DNA of 64,000 nt, taken from NCBI GenBank assembly GCA_945861435.1, contig CAMAUX010000024.1:16628-80627 (forward strand). Direction: 5' to 3'. Under the pieces are notes generated by a model, which saw nothing but the letters and a program-made list of their open reading frames with translations, was not told where the DNA came from and did no database searches. The translations under genes and the position numbers were made by a program. Shown one piece after another: positions 35,836 through 47,500 of this stretch (positions within the stretch are counted from its first letter, which is position 1; each line of letters begins with the position of its first letter). The stretch comes from Chthoniobacter flavus. Its GTDB lineage: Bacteria > Verrucomicrobiota > Verrucomicrobiia > Chthoniobacterales > Chthoniobacteraceae.

Positions 35836-37698
35836 ATGACCGAGCGTCAGAGACTTCCGCGGGTGTCCGGGCGGGTGAGCGCAATTACCTGCGCCCTGAT
35901 TTTATGCGGTTGCAGCGGCTTGCATCCGAAGCCCATGGGCTCGAAAGACCTGCTGGCAAGGACGCAGGCGGATGCTTTGGAGATCCGCAAGGATGTGGCG
36001 CCTATCCATGCGCCGTTGACGTTGGAGGAGGCGCTTGCGCGTGCGCTCAAGTACAATCTGGATCGCCGCGCCAAGCTGATGGAGGAGTCGCTGGCCTTGG
36101 GGCAGCTCGATGTCACCAAGTTTGACATGCTCCCGAAATGGATCCAGCAGGCGGGCTATTCCTGGCGGGACAATGAACGGATCAGCAACAGCCGCGATCC
36201 GGCCACGAACACGGCGGTTCCGAACCGGTTTATTTCGTCTGATCGGGAGCATTACACCAAGGAGCTTGGAGCCAGTTGGAGTTTGCTCGATGTGGCGCTG
36301 GGATATTACGGATCCAAGCAGCAGGCGAACCGGTATCTGATTGCTTCGGAAAAGCGGCGCAAGGCTCTGCATTTGCTGATGCAGGACGTGCGCTCGGCAT
36401 TTTGGCGGGCGGCGAGTGCCCAGTTGCTCAAGGATGACGTGGCCAAGATTATTGCTTTGGCAGAGGAAGCGCTGAGCGATTCGAGGACGGCTGCTGAAGA
36501 GCGGGTGAAGGCGCCGTTGGATGCGCTGCGGTATCAGAGGCAGTTGTTGGAGAACCTGAGGTTGCTGTCGTCGATCGAGCAGGAGCTGTCTTCCGCGCAG
36601 GTGGATCTGGCTTATTTGATCAACGCGCCGGTGGGTCAGCCGATCCGGATTGCCGAGGGGGAGTTGAAGAACACGAGTGGCGCCGTGTTGGAGATTTCTA
36701 TCGAGCGGCTCGAGGAGGCTGCGCTGGCGCAGAATGCGGAGTTGCGCGAGCAGCATTACAATGCGCGGATTGCGAGGGAGGAGGCGCGCCGCACGTTGAT
36801 CCGGTTGTTTCCGAATGTCGTATTCAACTACGGGACGAAGTACGACTCGGACAGCTATCTTGTGAACCGGGTCTGGACTGAGGCTGGGGCCCAGTTGTCG
36901 TTCAATATCTTCAATCTACTGACGGGTCCGACGCAGTTGAAGCTGGCGAAGGCGGGGGTGAAACTGGCGGATCAGAGGCGTGTTGCGACGCAAATGGGGG
37001 TGATTGCGCAGGTGCATCTTGCGCGCATGAATTTGGTGAATGCGAAGAGCCAGTTCGAGCGCGCTAATGAGATCTATAATACCGACAAAAAGATCTCGGA
37101 CTTGATGCGCAATCGGGAAGCTGCGCAGGCCCAGAGCAAGCTGGACATGGTCAGCAACGAGACAGCCACTATTCTGAGCCTGCTGCGTCGTTACCAGGCT
37201 CTGGCACAGGTGCAAACGGCTGAGAACCGTCTGGTGGCCACGCTGGGAGTGGAGCCTCCCATTGGCAGCACCCACGAGTTGGAACTGGGCGAGCTCAAGA
37301 GGCAGCTGAAGAAGTCATTGGATCAGCCATGGGGTTCGTTGGGTGCCAAGGCAGGTGCTCCTGCGGAATCGCCCAAAAAGGCTGCGGTCAAGGCGGCGGC
37401 GCACGGGGAGAAGGCGGCCAAGGCGGTTGAGGCGGACGGGGCGAAGGCAGTCGATCCGGCGGGGGAGGAGTCGCCCAAAAAAGCGGCGGGAGAGACCACG
37501 CTGCGTGTGGAGAAGTCGGTGGAAGCGGGCAAGGCAGACGGGGCGAAGCCAGCGGAACCGGCTGGGGATAAGACGCCCAAAAAGGATGTGGTCAAGGCGG
37601 CGGCGGATGGGAAGAAGCCGGCGGAAGGGGTTGGGACAGATGGGGTGAAGCCAGCGGAGCCGTCTGGTGGGAAGGCAGCTTCAGAAGGTCCGAAGTAA
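35836..37698 (+). CDS. TolC-family outer-membrane channel lipoprotein with Lys/Ala-rich tail
   Basis: The 620-residue protein has a lipoprotein-type N-terminus (ITCALILCGCSG) and two OEP repeats of the TolC/NodT type (LTLEEALARALKYNLDRRAKLMEESLALGQLD and, later, AGAQLSFNIFNLLTGPTQLKLAKAGVKLAD). TolC trimers form outer-membrane export ducts. From about residue 505 to the end the protein has an unusual low-complexity tail of repeated K/A/E/P blocks (SPKKAAVKAAA, GDKTPKKDVVKAAADGKK), like histone H1 tails. The ATG at 35836 gives the signal peptide; the frame is open upstream. It is the first gene of a five-gene run, with an 8-base gap to the next. It probably serves export of the giant protein two genes downstream. 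Confidence 0.85.
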   Translation: MTERQRLPRVSGRVSAITCALILCGCSGLHPKPMGSKDLLARTQADALEIRKDVAPIHAPLTLEEALARALKYNLDRRAKLMEESLALGQLDVTKFDMLPKWIQQAGYSWRDNERISNSRDPATNTAVPNRFISSDREHYTKELGASWSLLDVALGYYGSKQQANRYLIASEKRRKALHLLMQDVRSAFWRAASAQLLKDDVAKIIALAEEALSDSRTAAEERVKAPLDALRYQRQLLENLRLLSSIEQELSSAQVDLAYLINAPVGQPIRIAEGELKNTSGAVLEISIERLEEAALAQNAELREQHYNARIAREEARRTLIRLFPNVVFNYGTKYDSDSYLVNRVWTEAGAQLSFNIFNLLTGPTQLKLAKAGVKLADQRRVATQMGVIAQVHLARMNLVNAKSQFERANEIYNTDKKISDLMRNREAAQAQSKLDMVSNETATILSLLRRYQALAQVQTAENRLVATLGVEPPIGSTHELELGELKRQLKKSLDQPWGSLGAKAGAPAESPKKAAVKAAAHGEKAAKAVEADGAKAVDPAGEESPKKAAGETTLRVEKSVEAGKADGAKPAEPAGDKTPKKDVVKAAADGKKPAEGVGTDGVKPAEPSGGKAASEGPK

Positions 37699-37706
37699 TG
37701 TGAGAT

Positions 37707-38468
37707 ATGATGCGCCGCATTTGTATCAGTGGCTTATGCGCTCTGTTCATTTGCCGGGCATTTGGGCAATCCCTTCCGGAGGTCGGGAGGCCGGTTCTTG
37801 AGCGGCAGGAGATTCGCGCGCAGCTGACGCCGAGGCGTTACACCACGATCGCTTCTGAAATTGGCGCGAAGATCATCCGGATTTCTGTGGAGGAAGGTGG
37901 TGCGTTCAAGGCGGGTGAGCTGCTGGTGAGCTTCGACTGCGCGCTTCAGGGGGCGCAGTTGAAGAAAGCGCAGGCTGAGCAGGATTCAGCGCAACAGACT
38001 TACACTGCGAACAAGCGTCTGGCCGAGTTGAATTCCATTGGTCAACTGGAGGTGGAGCTTTCTCTGAGCGCATTAAACAGGGCAAAGGCGGAGGTGAGTT
38101 GCTGTGAGGCTGTGTTGTCGAAGTGCGAGGTTACGGCGCCTTTTGGAGGGCGTGTGGCTGAACAGAAGGTGCGCGAGCAGCAATATGTTCAGGCCGGGCA
38201 GCCTTTGCTGGACATTATAGACGATGGCGTTCTGGAGATTGAATTTCTTGTTCCATCCCACTGGCTGAACTGGCTCAAGGTGGGTGAGGCGTTCGAGGTC
38301 CAGATTGACGAGACGCGCAAAACGTACCCTGCGCGGTTCATCCGCATCGGAGCGCGTGTGGATTCTGTGAGTCAGTCCATCAAGGTGGCCGGCGCCATTG
38401 ATGGGAAGTTTCCTGAACTAATGGCGGGGATGAGTGGCAGTGTGCAGGTTCCTCAGCCCGCCAAATGA
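37707..38468 (+). CDS. Periplasmic adaptor (membrane-fusion) protein, HlyD/AcrA type, short form
   Basis: The 253-residue protein has a signal peptide (MMRRICISGLCALFICRAFGQS). A split lipoyl-like domain follows (IGAKIIRISVEEGGAFKAGELLVSFD ... VTAPFGGRVAEQKVREQQYVQAGQPLLDIID). The short coiled-coil hairpin (KKAQAEQDSAQQTYTANKRLAEL) and a beta-barrel (LVPSHWLNWLKVGEAFEVQID) complete it. Adaptors of this kind bridge inner-membrane components to TolC. It is short for the family and has no inner-membrane anchor. Lying between the TolC gene and the giant-protein gene, it is probably the periplasmic part of the export conduit. Confidence 0.88.
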   Translation: MMRRICISGLCALFICRAFGQSLPEVGRPVLERQEIRAQLTPRRYTTIASEIGAKIIRISVEEGGAFKAGELLVSFDCALQGAQLKKAQAEQDSAQQTYTANKRLAELNSIGQLEVELSLSALNRAKAEVSCCEAVLSKCEVTAPFGGRVAEQKVREQQYVQAGQPLLDIIDDGVLEIEFLVPSHWLNWLKVGEAFEVQIDETRKTYPARFIRIGARVDSVSQSIKVAGAIDGKFPELMAGMSGSVQVPQPAK

Positions 38469-38525
38469 GTAGTGGAGTGATTGAGATAACACGCCTGTAT
38501 CTGTGTCAGGTCAGCGGAGAGCCCA

Positions 38526-41500
38526 ATGAACAACCATCCGAATCGTCAGACCAAAGAAGGTAAATCGAGCGGGGGGAAACCCGCCCGGAAACTGGTTCGT
38601 CGCGCTCCGGCGGCGATGGCGCTCGAGCCGCGGTTTATGTTCGATGGTGCGGCTGCGAAGGATGTGGCGGGTTTGGTGGATAAACCGGCGCAGGATGTGC
38701 GCGCCGCAGCCACTGCACCGGTGACTCCTGAGATTTTGAAAATCGCGCAGCCCGCGGAGAAGTACTCTTCCGTACTTACGGCGGCGGAGGCGGAGGTGCA
38801 GCGCGTGGTGATGAGTTTTCTGGCACAACCCGATGCGCAGGTGCAGTTGTTTAGTCTGTTCAACGGCGGGCGTACGGAGCGGACGGCTGAATGGCAGGAG
38901 CGTGCGAATGCGCTGCTGCAAGGGGTGGGGCGGGGGGAGTTTAGTGTCCGTGTTTCGTTGTTAAGCAAGGATGGCCTTCAAGGCGCCAAGGGTGCGTTTT
39001 CAAGAGAGGGGACGGATGGGACGCCTGTGATCTATCTGAGCCAGGATTGGTTGGCGGAGGGGGTGACTCCGGGTGCTTTCTCTTTTCAAGGAACGCCGAC
39101 GGTGAACGATGTGCAGAGGTATGAAGAGCGGGCTAACGCGGAATCGGTGGCCCGGGTGCTCGTGGAAGAGTTGGGGCATGCCATCGACGCAAATTTGAAT
39201 GGGAGCGGCGATACACGCGGGGATGAGGGCGAGCAGTTCGCCCGCGTGCTTCTGGACCATGTGAAGGCCAGTGAGAAATCGGCGACGTCCAACCGGGATG
39301 ACCATGGTGTTTTGCAACTGGATGGGCGGTCTGTGGACGTGGAGTTTGCGGTGTCAACGGATACGGATGGCGATGGCGTTTCCGACGCCACGGATGTGGA
39401 CGACGACAACGACGGTCTTCTGGACGACTACGAAGTGCCGCTGAGGTTTTTATGGGCGACCTATACCAGCACCATTACTGGGGCGACCAATACGGTCCGG
39501 GGAACGCTGGCGGGTTCGAACTTCACCTACACGCTGACCAACCTTGGGGGTGGTGCGATGAATCTGTCGGCTGGATATGGTGTCTTCAATGGCCAGTTGT
39601 TCCCAGCGAGCTACAACGTTCCCGTTACTGACCTGACGATTGCCAATCTCTATGCGTCCAATAACACGCTGGTATTTGACACTCCTATCTTTAACCCGTC
39701 GTTGATGTTTGCGTCGGTGGGGAATCCGGGACTGAACGTCGGTATTACTTTCGACCGTCCCGTAACTGTTGATTTCAGCCAGAGTGTCACGATCAATTCC
39801 CCGACGAGCGTGACCGGGCGGGAAGGCTATTTGATTGCGCGCCTGAGCGGGGAGATCAGCAGCTTTTCGTTCAGGTACGAGAACGACGAGACCTATTGCA
39901 ACTTTGCGTTCGGGTCGTACACGCGGGCCCTGGGTCTCGACACGGATGGGGACGGCAAGCCGAACCATCTGGATATCGACTCTGACAACGACGGCATCCC
40001 GGACAACGTCGAGTTCCAGCGGACAAGCGCCTATATTGCGCCTTCCGGAATTGATGCCAACGGGGATGGTGGTGACGATGCGTATGCGACGCTGACGCCT
40101 GTGGATACGGATTCCGACGGCACCAAGGATTACATCGACTCGGACAGTGACAATGACGGGACGGCGGACATTGCGGAGCGTTACGATGGGCAGCCCACGA
40201 CGCGCACTTCGACAGCGGACACGGATGGCGATGGGTTGCTGGACATTTTTGAAGGCTCAAACGTCAACGATGGGTTTGATGTGAATGATGAGACCCTGAC
40301 CGGGAGCAGCTTTAATCTTGGCCGCTTTACGGGGGTGAACGCCAACGGGAGTAATGCGGTGGCGCTCAGCGGTGACCTGCTTTTCCGGACGAATGTGCCA
40401 TTTACGGTGACTTCGATCAGCGTGAATGAGGCGTCTCCGTACGGGGTGTTTGAGGTGGCTGGAGCGCCTTGGCAGGTGGCGCGGTACGCGCTGGTGGCGG
40501 GCACGAGTAACTCGGCCACTGGGGGCGGGGTGGACTACGGCACAGCGAGCGGCAGTGGGTTGGAGTATTCGACTGATAACGGAGTGAGTTGGAGCAGTTA
40601 CGTGAGCAATGCGTCCATCTCGATGAACAGTAGCGGGAGGATGCTGGTGCGCACGCCGATCGCGAACGACTCCATTAGTGACTCGGCTGAGACCTTCAGG
40701 CTGCAGGTGATCAACGCTGCCGGCGGATCGGTTTATGGCGTTGGAACGATCCGGGACGACGCGACAGGAGACGTTTTCAATACGGATGGGACGACGGACC
40801 CCACTGCCTCCAAGAACGATGACCGGGTGCTGGCGATCACCAATCCGACTGTGAACGAGAACTCTCCGTATGTGGTGTTCACGGTGAGTGGGCAGGAAGG
40901 GCAGAGAGGAGTTCTGACCTACTTCAACACAACGACCACCGGGCTGACCAATCTGGAGTATTTTGATGGCACCACATGGCAGGCTTACACCACCGGGGCT
41001 GTGCTGACATTACCCACCGTCGGCGGTTCTATTAATGGCGAAGCTTCCAGTATTCTGGTGCGTATCGCGCTCACTCCTGAGCTGGATTCAGTGCTTGAGA
41101 GCAGCGAGTCGTTTAAGTTGGTGGCAACCACGACGAGCGGCGTGGTGAGTTCGGGTGGCATCGCAAGCATCGTGGACACCGGATCAGGCACGATCTTCAA
41201 TGCGGATGGGACGACGGACGCCGTGTCGATGAAGGACGACGACCGGGTGCTCACAGTCACTAGTCCCAGTGTGAATGAGGCATCGCCCTATGCGGTTTTC
41301 GAAATTTCCGGGGGTGCGAATCAGCTGACCACATTAGCCCTGGCGGCCGGGCTTACCAATCCTGCGACGGATTTGGGGGGTGACTATGGGGCGGCCAGCG
41401 GAACCGGCCTTCAGTATTACAATGGCTCGACGTGGCTGACCTACACCAGTGGGTATGTGGCTTTGAACGGCAGTGGAAAATTGCTGGTGCGGACCCCGAT

Positions 41501-44500
41501 GATCAATGACGCGACCAGTGACTCGGGCGAGACATTCCGGCTGCTTGTTGGGAACACGGGCGGGGTCGGCGGTTCAGGGACGGCGACCATTCAGGACGAT
41601 GGAACGGGGACCGTTTTTAAGACGTCGGATGGCACGGCAGACTCGACCGCGGTGAAGGATGATGAGCGGTTGCTGACAGTCACCAGCAGCGTCACTGTCA
41701 ACGAAGGGTCACCTTATGCGGTGTTCGAGGTCTCGGGAGCTGCTGGTCAGTTTACGAGCTTGGCGCTGGCAGCGGGGCTGACGAATTCGGCCACTGGTTC
41801 CGGCACTGACTACGGTGCAGCCAGTGGGTCGGGTCTTCAGTATTCGAGTAATAACGGCTCGACATGGACTGCCTACACCAGTGGGTCGTTTGTGGCCTTG
41901 AGTGCCAGTGGGAAGTTGCTGGTGCGGGCGACGATTGTGAATGACTTGATTAGTGACACTGACGAGACATTCCGATGGATCATCGCGAACACGGCGGGGT
42001 CAAGCGCGACTGGGACTGCGACCATTCAAGACCAAGCAACGGGCGACATCTTTAATACGGATGGGACGATCAACACGACGGCGACCAAGGACGATGACCG
42101 GGCGCTGAGTGTCACCAGCGTAATCGTCAACGAAGCCTCACCCTATGCGGTGTTCGAAGTTTCCGGAGTGGCCGGTCAGTTGACGAGCCTGGCTCTGGCG
42201 GCCGGGCTTACGACGCCTGCCACGGGTGCGGGCACGGACTACGGAGCCGCCACTGGAACGGGCCTTCAGTATTTTGATGGCACGACATGGACGACCTATA
42301 CCAGTGGGGTGTATGTGGCCTTGGACGGCAGTGGGAAGTTGCTGGTGCGCACAGCGATCGTGAATGACGCGATCAGTGACAATGGCGAGAAATTCCGATT
42401 GTTAGCCAGCAACACGGGTGGGTCTGCGGCGACAGGGAATGCGACGGTTCGCGACGACGCACAGGGGGATATCTTCAAGGATGATGGGACGACGGATTCT
42501 GCCGCTGTGAAGGACGATGACCGTGTGCTGGCAATTACCAATCCAACCGTCAATGAAGCCTCTCCTTATGTGGTGTTTACTGTGAGTGGCGAGGAAGGGA
42601 TGCGGGGGGTTCTCACTTTCGCAAACACAACAACCACCGGGCTGACAAATCTGGAGTATTTCGACGGCACCGCTTGGTTGGCCTACAATTCTGGAGATAT
42701 TTTGACTTTGCCGACGGTGGGCGTGGCCAACAATGGCGAGGCTTCCAGTATTCTGGTTCGTATCGCGCTGAGTCCTGAGCAGGATACAGCGCTTGAGAGC
42801 AGCGAGTCGTTTAAGTTGGTGGCAACCACGACCAGCGGCGTGCTGAGTTCGGGTGGCATTGCCACTATCGTGGACACCGGATCAGGAACGATCTTCAATG
42901 CGGATGGGACGACGGATGCCGTGTCGACGAAGGACGATGACCGGGTGCTCACTGTCACCAGTCCCAGTGTGAATGAGGCATCGGCCTATGCAGTCTTCGA
43001 AATTTCCGGGGGTGCGAATCAACAGACCACCTTAGCGCTGGCGGCAGGGCTTGTGAATCCTGCGACGGATTTGGGGGTCGACTATGGCGCGTCTACTGGA
43101 ACCGGACTTCAGTATTCCAGTAACAGTGGCGTGACATGGACCACCTACACCAGTGGGTTGGTGTCCTTGAACAGCAGTGGGAAATTGCTGGTGCGAACCC
43201 CGATGATCAATGACGCGACCAGTGACTCGGGCGAGACATTCCGGCTGATTGTTGCGAACACGGGCGGAACCAGCGGTTCAGGGACGGCGACCATTCAGGA
43301 CGATGGATCGGGGACGATCTTTAAGACGGATGGCACGGCAGACACCACTGCGGTCAAGGACGATGAGCGGTTGCTGACAATCACCAGCAGCGTAACTGTC
43401 AACGAAGCGTCGCCCTATGCGGTGTTTGAAGTTTCGGGGGCTTCGGGTCAGTTGACGAGCTTGGCGCTGGGCGCGGGGCTGACGAATCCCGCCACGGGTT
43501 CAGGCACTGACTACGGTGCAGCCAGCGGGACGGGGCTTGCGTATTCGAGTAATAACGGCACGACATGGACGGCCTACACCAGTGGGTACGTGGCCTTGAG
43601 TGCCGGTGGGAAATTGCTGGTTCGGGCGACGGTGGTGAACGACTTGATCAGTGACGCGGGTGAGACATTCCGATTGATCGTCGCGAACACGGCGGGGACA
43701 ACCGCGGCTGGGACGGCAACCATTCAAGACGACGCAACGGGCGACATTTTCAAGACGGATGGGACGACGAACACGACAGCCACCAAGGACGATGACCGTG
43801 CGCTGACGGTGACTAGCCCGACCGTAAACGAAGCCTCACCGTATGCGGTATTCGAGATTTCGGGGGCGGCGGGTCAATTGACGAGTCTGGCTCTGGCCGC
43901 CGGGTTGACGACGCCTGCCACGGGTGCGGGCACGGACTACGGAGCCGCCACTGGAACGGGTCTTCAGTATTTTGATGGCACGACATGGACGACGTACACC
44001 AGCGGGAATGTGGCCTTGGATGGCAGTGGGAAGTTGCTGGTGCGCACAGCGATCGTGAACGACGCGATCACTGACAATGGCGAGAAATTCCGATTGTTAG
44101 CCACCAACACGGGGGGAAGCGTCGCAACCGGGACGGCGACCATTCGTGACGACACTACAGGGGACATTTTCAAGGATGATGGGACGACGGATTCCGTCGC
44201 CGTGAAGGATGATGACCGTGCGCTGACAGTCACCAGCCCCAGCGTGAACGAAGCATCACCCTATGCGGTGTTCGAAGTTTCGGGAGTGGCGGGGCAACCG
44301 ATGACTCTCGCCCTGGCTGCAGGACTGACGAGCCCTGCCACGGGTTCGGGTGTGGATTACGGAACGGCCAGCGGAAGCGGGTTGGAGTATTTTGATGGCG
44401 CGGCATGGCAGGCGTACACCGGAGGCATTGTGTCCTTGAACGGGAGTGGGAAGTTGCTGGTGCGCACAGCGATCGTGAACGACTCGGTCAGTGATAACGG

Positions 44501-47500
44501 CGAGAAATTCCGATTGTTGGCCACCAATAACGGGGGCGGTGTCGCTACCGGGACGGCGACGATTCGCGACGACGCAACGGGGGACATTTTCAAGGATGAT
44601 GGGACGACGGACTCGACCGCGCTCAAGGAGGATGACCGGGTGCTGACAGTCACCAGCCCCAGTGTGAATGAAGGCTCGCCCTATGCGGTGTTTGAGGTTT
44701 CGGGAGTGTCGGGTCAGTTGACCAGTCTTGTGCTGGGAGCTGGGCTGACGAGTCCTGCCACGGGTGCGGGCGTGGATTACGGCACAGCGAGCGGAAGCGG
44801 CCTTGAGTATTCGAGTAATAGTGGGGCGACATGGCAGGCTTACACCAGTGGGACTGTGGCCTTGAATGGGAGTGGGAAGTTGCTGGTGCGAACGGCGATC
44901 GTGAGCGACTCGACTAGTGACTCGGGCGAGACATTCCGATTAATCGCCACGAACACGGGGGGCACGAGTGCCACAGGGACGGCGACCATTCAAGACGATG
45001 GAACAGGGACCATCTTTAAGACGGATGGCACCGCAGACTCGGGCGCGGTCAAAGATGACGATCGGTTGCTCACAGTCACCAGTCCGACTGTGAACGAGGC
45101 ATCACCCTATGTGGTGTTTGAAATTTCGGGGGCGGCCGGTCAGTTGACGAACCTGGCTCTGGGCGTCGGGCTTAGTAATCCCGCCACGGGCTCTGGCACT
45201 GATTACGGTGCAGCGAGTGGTACGGGTGTTCAGTATTCGAGTAATAACGGCTCGACATGGAATACCTACACCAGTGGGTATGTGGCCTTGAGCGCCAGTG
45301 GGAAGTTGTTGGTGCGGACGGCGATCGTGAACGACTTGATCAGTGACCCGGACGAGACTTTCCGGCTGGTTGTTGCGAACACGGGGGGCGCAAGCGCGGT
45401 TGGGACCGCAACCATCAAGGATGACGGAAAGGGCGACATCTTTAAGACGGATGGGACGACAAACACGACGGCCACCAAGGACGATGACCGGGCGCTGACG
45501 GTCACTAGCCCGACCGTAAACGAAGCCTCGCCGTATGCGGTGTTCGAGATTTCGGGGGCGGCGGGTCAATTGACGAGTCTGGCTCTGGCGGCTGGGCTGA
45601 CGACTCCTGCGACAGGGGGAGGCGCGGACTATGGGGCCTCTACTGGAACGGGCCTTCAGTATTTTGATGGCACGACATGGACGACGTACACCAGCGGGAA
45701 TGTGGCCTTGGATGGCAGTGAGAAGTTGCTGGTGCGCACAGCGATCGTGAACGACACGGTCACTGACAATGGCGAGAAATTCCGATTGTTAGCCACCAAC
45801 ACCGGTGGGGCGGCGGCCACAGGGACTGCGACCATTCGGGACGACACCACAGGGGACATCTTCAAGGATGATGGGACGACGGACTCCGTCGCGCTGAAGG
45901 ATGACGACCGGGCGCTGACAGTTAACAGCGTCACTGTGAACGAAGCATCGCCCTATGCGGTGTTCGAAGTTTCGGGAGTGGCGGGGCAGCCGATGAGTCT
46001 CGCTCTGGCTGCAGGACTGACGAGCCCTGCCACGGGCTCTGGTGTGGACTACGGCACGGCCAGCGGAAGCGGTCTGGAGTATTTTGATGGCGCGGCATGG
46101 CAGGCGTACACGGGCGGCATTGTGACCTTGAACGGGAGTGGGAAGTTACTGGTGCGCGCAGCGATCGTGAATGACACGGTCAGTGACAACGGCGAGATAT
46201 TCCGATTGTTGGCCACCAATAACGGGGGCGGCGTGGCTACAGGGACTGCGACGATTCGCGATGACGCCACGGGGGATATTTTCAAGGCCGATGGGACGAC
46301 GGACTCCACCGCCCTCAAGGAGGATGACCGCGTGCTGACAGTCACCAGCCCCAGCGTGAACGAAGCATCACCCTATGCGGTATTTGAGATTTCGGGAGTG
46401 GCGGGTCAGTTGACCAGTCTTGTGCTTGGAGTTGGGCTGACGAGTCCCGCCACGGGTGCGGGCGTGGACTACGGTGCCGCCAGCGGAAGCGGTCTGGAGT
46501 ACTTTGATGGCGCGGCATGGCAGGCCTACACCGGAGGGAATGTGGCCTTGAACGGGAGCGGGAAGTTGCTGGTGCGAACGGCGATCGTGAACGACACGAG
46601 CAGTGACTCTGGCGAGACATTCCGATTAATCGCCACGAACACGGGGGGTACGAGTGGGACGGGGACGGCGACTATTCAAGACGATGGAGCAGGGACCATC
46701 TTTAAGACGGATGGCACCGCAGACTTGGGCGCGATCAAGGATGACGAGCGGTTGCTTACAGTCACCAACCCGGCTGTGAACGAGGCATCACCCTATGCGG
46801 TGTTCGAAGTGTCGGGGGCGGCCGGTCAGCTGACCACCCTGGCGCTGGGCGCCGGGCTTACGAATCCTGCCACGGGTTCCGGCACTGATTACGGTGCATC
46901 CACAGGGACTGGTCTGGAGTATTCCAGTAATAATGGCGGGACGTGGACTACTTACACCAGTGGTTATGTGGCCTTGGGTGCCAGTGGAAAGTTGCTGGTG
47001 CGCACAGCGATCGTGAACGATTTGATCGGGGACACGGACGAGACATTCCGATTGATCGTCGCGAACACGGCGGGGACAAGCGCGACAGGGACGGCGGCCA
47101 TTCAAGACGAAGGGGCGGGCGACATCTTCAAGACGGATGGGACGACGAATGCAACGGCCACCAAGGACGATGACCGGTTGCTGACAGTGAGCAGCCCGAG
47201 CGTCAATGAGGGCTCGCCTTATGCAGTATTCGAGATTTCGGGGGCGGCTGGTCAGTTGACGAGCCTGGCTCTCGGTGCAGGACTGGCGAGTCCTGCCACG
47301 GGTGCGGGCACTGACTACGGAGCCCCCACTGGAACGGGTCTTCAGTATTTTGATGGCGCGACATGGCAGGCTTACACCAGCGGGCTTGTGGCTTTGAACG
47401 GGAGCGGAAGGTTGTTGGTGCGGACAGCGATTGCGAACGACTCGGCGAGTGACGATGGCGAGACATTCCGGCTGTCAGCCTCCAATACCGGGGGGACGGT

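Noticed and set aside
39355..40260. Acidic DxDGDG repeats considered as RTX/type I secretion nonapeptides
   Set aside because: They follow the thrombospondin type-3 pattern (DxDxDGxxD), lie near the N-terminus and lack GGxGxDxUx nonapeptides.
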